Shown piece by piece: positions 61,062 through 64,000 of a stretch of 64,000 bases of DNA. The stretch lies in assembly GCA_028753945.1 (NCBI GenBank), contig JAPNXP010000018.1, positions 3,039,643 through 3,103,642 on the forward strand. The letters are read 5' to 3'. A program made the position numbers and the translations under genes. The notes under the pieces were generated by a model. It was not told the DNA's origin and did not search any database. It was given only the letters and a program-made list of their open reading frames with translations. Numbering within the stretch: position 1 is the first letter of the stretch; each line of letters starts with the position of its first letter. Source of the DNA: Hexactinellida sp. DTS-2022. Taxonomy: Eukaryota; Porifera; Hexactinellida.

Positions 61062-61324
61062 TTACCGGAGATAATTGAACATTTAGACAATTCTAGGTCA
61101 TCGATAAGTAATTCGCTTTGGGATTGAAAGGGAGTATCATTCCAGCTGTCCAATTTACCATTTTTACGAAATCGCACTCGCTCTGAAATTAAGTCCCTAA
61201 AACGGTAGCGAAAATGTTCATACTCTGTTTCAGGTAGCTGGAATATCTCCAAAAAATCATTTGTAGCATCATTTACATTTTCATTATGTCCTTTTAAGAG
61301 GTTGTATGCTCCTAGATTATTCAT
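61016..61324 (-). CDS. N-terminal part of the RAG1-like transposase, shifted frame
   Basis: A 102-codon frame (MNNLGAYNLLKG...) ending in GKKSPLKRKS, directly upstream of and overlapping the transposase core frame by 46 bases in another frame. The basic run KSPLKRK reads on naturally into VLKSRKHICTVTKE of the core frame if one base is gained or lost near 61025. There is no room for an intron. Joined in that order the protein would be about 730 residues, close to Transib transposases and shorter than RAG1. No RING finger or other N-terminal zinc module of RAG1 is visible; the sequence is acidic and then basic. Confidence 0.65.
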   Translation of the reverse strand: MNNLGAYNLLKGHNENVNDATNDFLEIFQLPETEYEHFRYRFRDLISERVRFRKNGKLDSWNDTPFQSQSELLIDDLELSKCSIISGKLIDTGKKSPLKRKS

Positions 61325-62261
61325 TATCTTGTCTCGTTGGTTACTGTACGTGCAAAATTGATAGTTGTAAATGCAAATGTATTGATTTATTATTTATTCT
61401 ATTTATATCCTCATTAGACGAATGCATTTATTATTATATGGTTATCTTATGGCTTTGAAGATTTACAGTACAATTGTGTTTCAATGAATCTTCACTGGCT
61501 TTATTCACGATCTTATTAAACTTCAATTATTAACCATTAATTATTAAAAGCGTATCATGTTCATGGTTTCAATAATGGAATTGAAACATTTAAATCATGA
61601 TTTGAAATATTTTTCTATGAGTTCGTTTACAAATTAATACAAGCGTAGATAATCAATCCATTCGTTACTATAATGCGTGTTATTGTACGAGTATTTTACA
61701 CTTTCTATTTAACCATAATAAAAAAATATTTTTAGATAAAAATTTTTCTTCTTAAAATGATGTGTACCGCACTCCCTTCCAGCTGCTAAACGACCATCCG
61801 CGCGCCTCCGCGCTACCCTGAACCCTATATGATATCTTTTCAGAATATAATGATCTTTCAAATGAAATTAATTTCATCTAACGCTTTGAAACGCGTCAAA
61901 AGTTATTACACAATAAACTTCCATTGATAAACTAAATTTCTTTTTAGGTCTTCATGTACTAATATCTACTTACACTCATCCTTTAGAGCTCTGATGTTGT
62001 GTTTATCTTAAAGTACACTTAAAATTGATTTAGAAACATTCCTTCCAAATTTAAAATCCTCCAAATACGAAAGACACAAAAATAAGATAGAAAAATTTCA
62101 AAAAATATTGTTATTAAATTCTGTTTGCAAGTCAAGGTTTACCAGAGCATAGTCCAAATATATTTACGTTTGATCATCAAAAAATTACGGATTCTAGGGT
62201 TTTCGACTCCGCTGAAATCGATTATAATAGTTTCGAAACGATTTGACTAGGTCAATTTTTT

Positions 62262-62289
62262 GCCTATTCGAAGATGCTGGACCACTGTG
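62262..62289 (-). repeat. Right terminal inverted repeat of RAG1-like copy C
   Basis: In reverse complement: CACAGTG (62289-62283), GTCCAGC, then ATCTTCGAATAGGC (62275-62262) followed by six A. The heptamer-to-block distance is 7 bp, nine shorter than at the left end. This end faces the 5' side of the transposase gene. Confidence 0.85.
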
Positions 62290-62374
62290 GCTGAATTCGA
62301 TAATAATAATATGCCCTATATTCGTGAGTGTGAAAAATACCCCTACTTCTCCCCATTGGCCCACTGTGGCATGC

Positions 62375-63357
62375 AAATAGTGACGCCTTCATTTTTAGAT
62401 CTTTTTTATTCATGGTGGCTTATCGTTAACTCTAAACAACGATTCCATCCTAATTCTATTGGGAAAGCAATAGTTCTGCGGATGGAAAGTTACTTTTTTT
62501 GCGAGGCCTGCCAGACTGGCTTGAAAAGTGGAAATCTTCACAAACTCAGGGTTTTACTAATCAAACCTTCGATGCTCTAATACTAACCTGTCGATCCATA
62601 GCAGATTTATGTGATGACCTCTTCTCCGATGGTTATGAATATATCATGACAGGAAGGTTTCAAACGGATCCTTTAGAAAGGAGATTCTCGCAATACAGAC
62701 AAATGAGTGGTGGTCGCTTTCTCATTAGTCTCAAGGAAGTATTAATTAAAAGTCAGAATCTATAATCCAAGTGAAAACCATTCTTAAAAAAAGCCTAGAA
62801 TCTTTGGATTATTTACCAAATAAACCTTTTGAGTCAAGTGAGCTAATCGAACAACTTGTCACTGAAATTGTACAAAATGAAGAATTTGAGAATTTGACCC
62901 TCTCTAATGACTGTAAAGAAGTTACCGTCTACATCTCAGGGTATATCACTCACTCATTAGTCCCCAATATTGCGTGTAAGGACTGTTTAGATTGTTTATA
63001 GAATAATACTGAAAGTAGTCCATATGTCGAGAGACTTAACAGGGGGGGGGACTTACCATACCGTCACAGTCCCTAAATAATTACCTTCAGATGGCATTTG
63101 CTGTAATTGAATCAATTGAGTCGAAGGTTCTCCATTCTGGCCTACAAGCGAAGATTCTAACTGCTACCTTATTAAATCGTTTGTCAACTGATTGGGAATC
63201 CAGCTTCTCCTGCCAAAGTCATACACAAGAAAATCGAGAACTCATCAATTGTAAAATCTGCAATATCTATTTTTCAAATCTTGCAAAGGCTGTAACTGAA
63301 ACAAAGAGAAATAATCAAGTAGAGAGCTTTAAGTTACGTAAACGTAATAAATTATAG
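62375..63357 (+). pseudogene. P2 transposase, C-terminal part
   Basis: Beyond the RAG1-like insertion the plus strand reads FLDLFYSWWLIVNSKQRFHP. After a one-base shift near 62475 come ADGKLLFLRGLPDWLEKW, then TGRFQTDPLERRFSQYRQMS (the family signature), GGRFLISLKEV, a stop at 62763, VTVYISGYITHSLVPNIACK, a stop at 62999, and a last frame 63091-63357 with ENRELINCKICNIYFSN. A possible acceptor TTCATTTTTAG precedes the first segment, so the RAG1-like element may lie in an intron. Two stops and one shift mark this copy as inactive. Confidence 0.75.
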
Positions 63358-63554
63358 TTTTTCTAACAATTTTCAGCCATACTACTCCCTAAAATTGAGT
63401 TTATTCAATCCACATACTCTATCAGATAGATCAAACCTTTCATTTTCAGCATACATTTCAGCATTAACAATAATAATAATATTTTTGTTTATAAAATCTC
63501 TATTTGGTAATATTACTGTGTATCTTAAAATGATATTTTTTGTGTAAATTTCGT

Positions 63555-63760
63555 AAATGCTGACTCATAATTAAAATGCGCCTAAACTATATGAGGAATG
63601 GCCTTTTCAACCTTTTGAGGAGTCTCAATTGATTCCTCGTATTTCTTTACCCCAAAGAAGTTCAATTCACAAGCAATGGAGGCTTAGTTTTTATTTTATG
63701 ATATTTATAAAACTGGACTATGATTCGGCAGCATGTATAGCCGTATTATAGTAGGCCATG
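63555..63760 (-). repeat. P2 right terminal inverted repeat
   Basis: Partner of 53578-53796; followed by ATATAGG. Bases 63768-64000 are AT-rich with nothing recognisable. Confidence 0.9.
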
Positions 63761-64000
63761 ATATAGGTTAATGATTACTGAAAAATAATTTGCATCATCA
63801 AACATGCCGTATTTATATTTAGAATAAAGACAAATTACATCAATTATGTAATTGTAGTAGAGGTTTTAGTGCTTCGATTCGATTATCGATACGCAACAAA
63901 GATCGGGTGCATTTCCTTAACCACCTGTATTAAAACGAGACGCATTAAGATTAGAAAATCAAAAAATATAATGAACAGGTTTATCTTGTATCTAGAGGGT

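Larger units (their letters stand above)
58624..62289 (-). mobile_element. RAG1-like DNA transposon, copy C (3666 bp)
   Basis: Terminal inverted repeats start with CACAGTGGTCCAG on both sides. A second shared block, ATCTTCGAATAGGC, follows. The left block sits at 58647-58660 and the right one, in reverse complement, at 62275-62262. CACAGTG is the RSS heptamer of V(D)J recombination and fits the Transib terminal consensus as I remember it. The four bases outside each end are GCTG (58620-58623 and 62290-62293), a possible target duplication one base shorter than the usual 5 bp. Between the ends lies one minus-strand transposase gene of the RAG1/Transib type. No second gene, and in particular no kelch-like RAG2 frame, is visible. 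The element sits inside the P-type transposon P2. A second CACTGTG at 62362-62368 leaves the right border slightly uncertain. Confidence 0.85.
53578..63760 (+). mobile_element. P-type DNA transposon P2, nest of insertions (10183 bp)
   Basis: Terminal inverted repeats of a little over 200 bp (53578-53796 and 63555-63760) both begin CATGGCCTACTATAATACGG. The element is flanked by a 7-bp duplication ATATAGG (53571-53577 and 63761-63767). The plus strand encodes a THAP/P transposase in several exons. Three elements are inserted inside: a hAT MITE (54406-54719), a P-type foldback MITE (55507-56906) and a RAG1-like transposon (58624-62289). The length without these is about 4.8 kb. It begins only 95 bp after the end of P1. 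Confidence 0.9.

Noticed and set aside
61325-62282. A RAG2-like gene in the RAG1-like element
   Set aside because: No open frame of useful length and no kelch-type repeats on either strand; short frames there are chance or read into the flanking P2 sequence.
58624-62289. A V(D)J-type antigen receptor locus
   Set aside because: The heptamers bound a transposon with its own transposase. No immunoglobulin or receptor segments and no nonamer matching ACAAAAACC are present.
1-64000. tRNA or rRNA genes
   Set aside because: No B-box close to GGTTCGANTCC with a cloverleaf was seen on either strand, and no rRNA-like conserved stretches. A tRNAscan run would be decisive.

Overview
The window is AT-rich, intron-rich nuclear DNA from an invertebrate animal. 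There are no operons. The one host gene I can follow is spliced across tens of kilobases, and nearly everything else is transposon-derived, mostly DNA transposons and their short non-autonomous relatives (MITEs). I cannot fix the phylum from sequence alone; the mix of P-type, hAT and RAG1/Transib-type DNA transposons with a diverged UBR4 fits a basal or soft-bodied invertebrate such as a cnidarian.

Host gene: five consecutive internal exons on the minus strand (41568-41282, 34002-33616, 28857-28642, 19788-19669, 13246-12905) splice together in frame with GT/AG borders. They encode a middle segment of the giant E3 ubiquitin ligase UBR4 (p600/pushover). The four complete introns are 4.8 to 8.9 kb and are packed with mobile elements.

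Left part (1 to about 12.9 kb): a repeat family built round a 115-base hairpin (six copies in the window), two retroelement-like 3' ends, a BEL/Pao remnant, and nested hAT and Tc1/pogo MITEs. Middle part (13 to 41.6 kb, UBR4 introns): a Ty3/gypsy reverse transcriptase remnant, a THAP/P remnant, many MITEs, and two decayed RAG1-like transposon copies (A at 29.5-31.4 kb, B at 37.2-38.4 kb). Right part (42 to 64 kb): a P-element fragment, a long foldback element, then two P-type transposons with complete ends. P1 (49888-53482, 8-bp target duplication) carries a broken THAP/P transposase. P2 (53578-63760, 7-bp target duplication) is a nest containing a hAT MITE, a P-type foldback MITE that itself holds a hAT MITE, and a RAG1-like transposon.

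The most notable object is that RAG1-like transposon, copy C, at 58624-62289. Its minus-strand transposase keeps the RAG1 catalytic DDE residues with nearly the RAG1 spacings (107 and 254 residues) and the CxxC plus HxxxxH zinc ligands. Its termini begin with CACAGTG, identical to the V(D)J recombination signal heptamer, followed by shared blocks separated by unequal spacers (16 versus 7 bp). No RAG2-like reading frame is visible between the ends.
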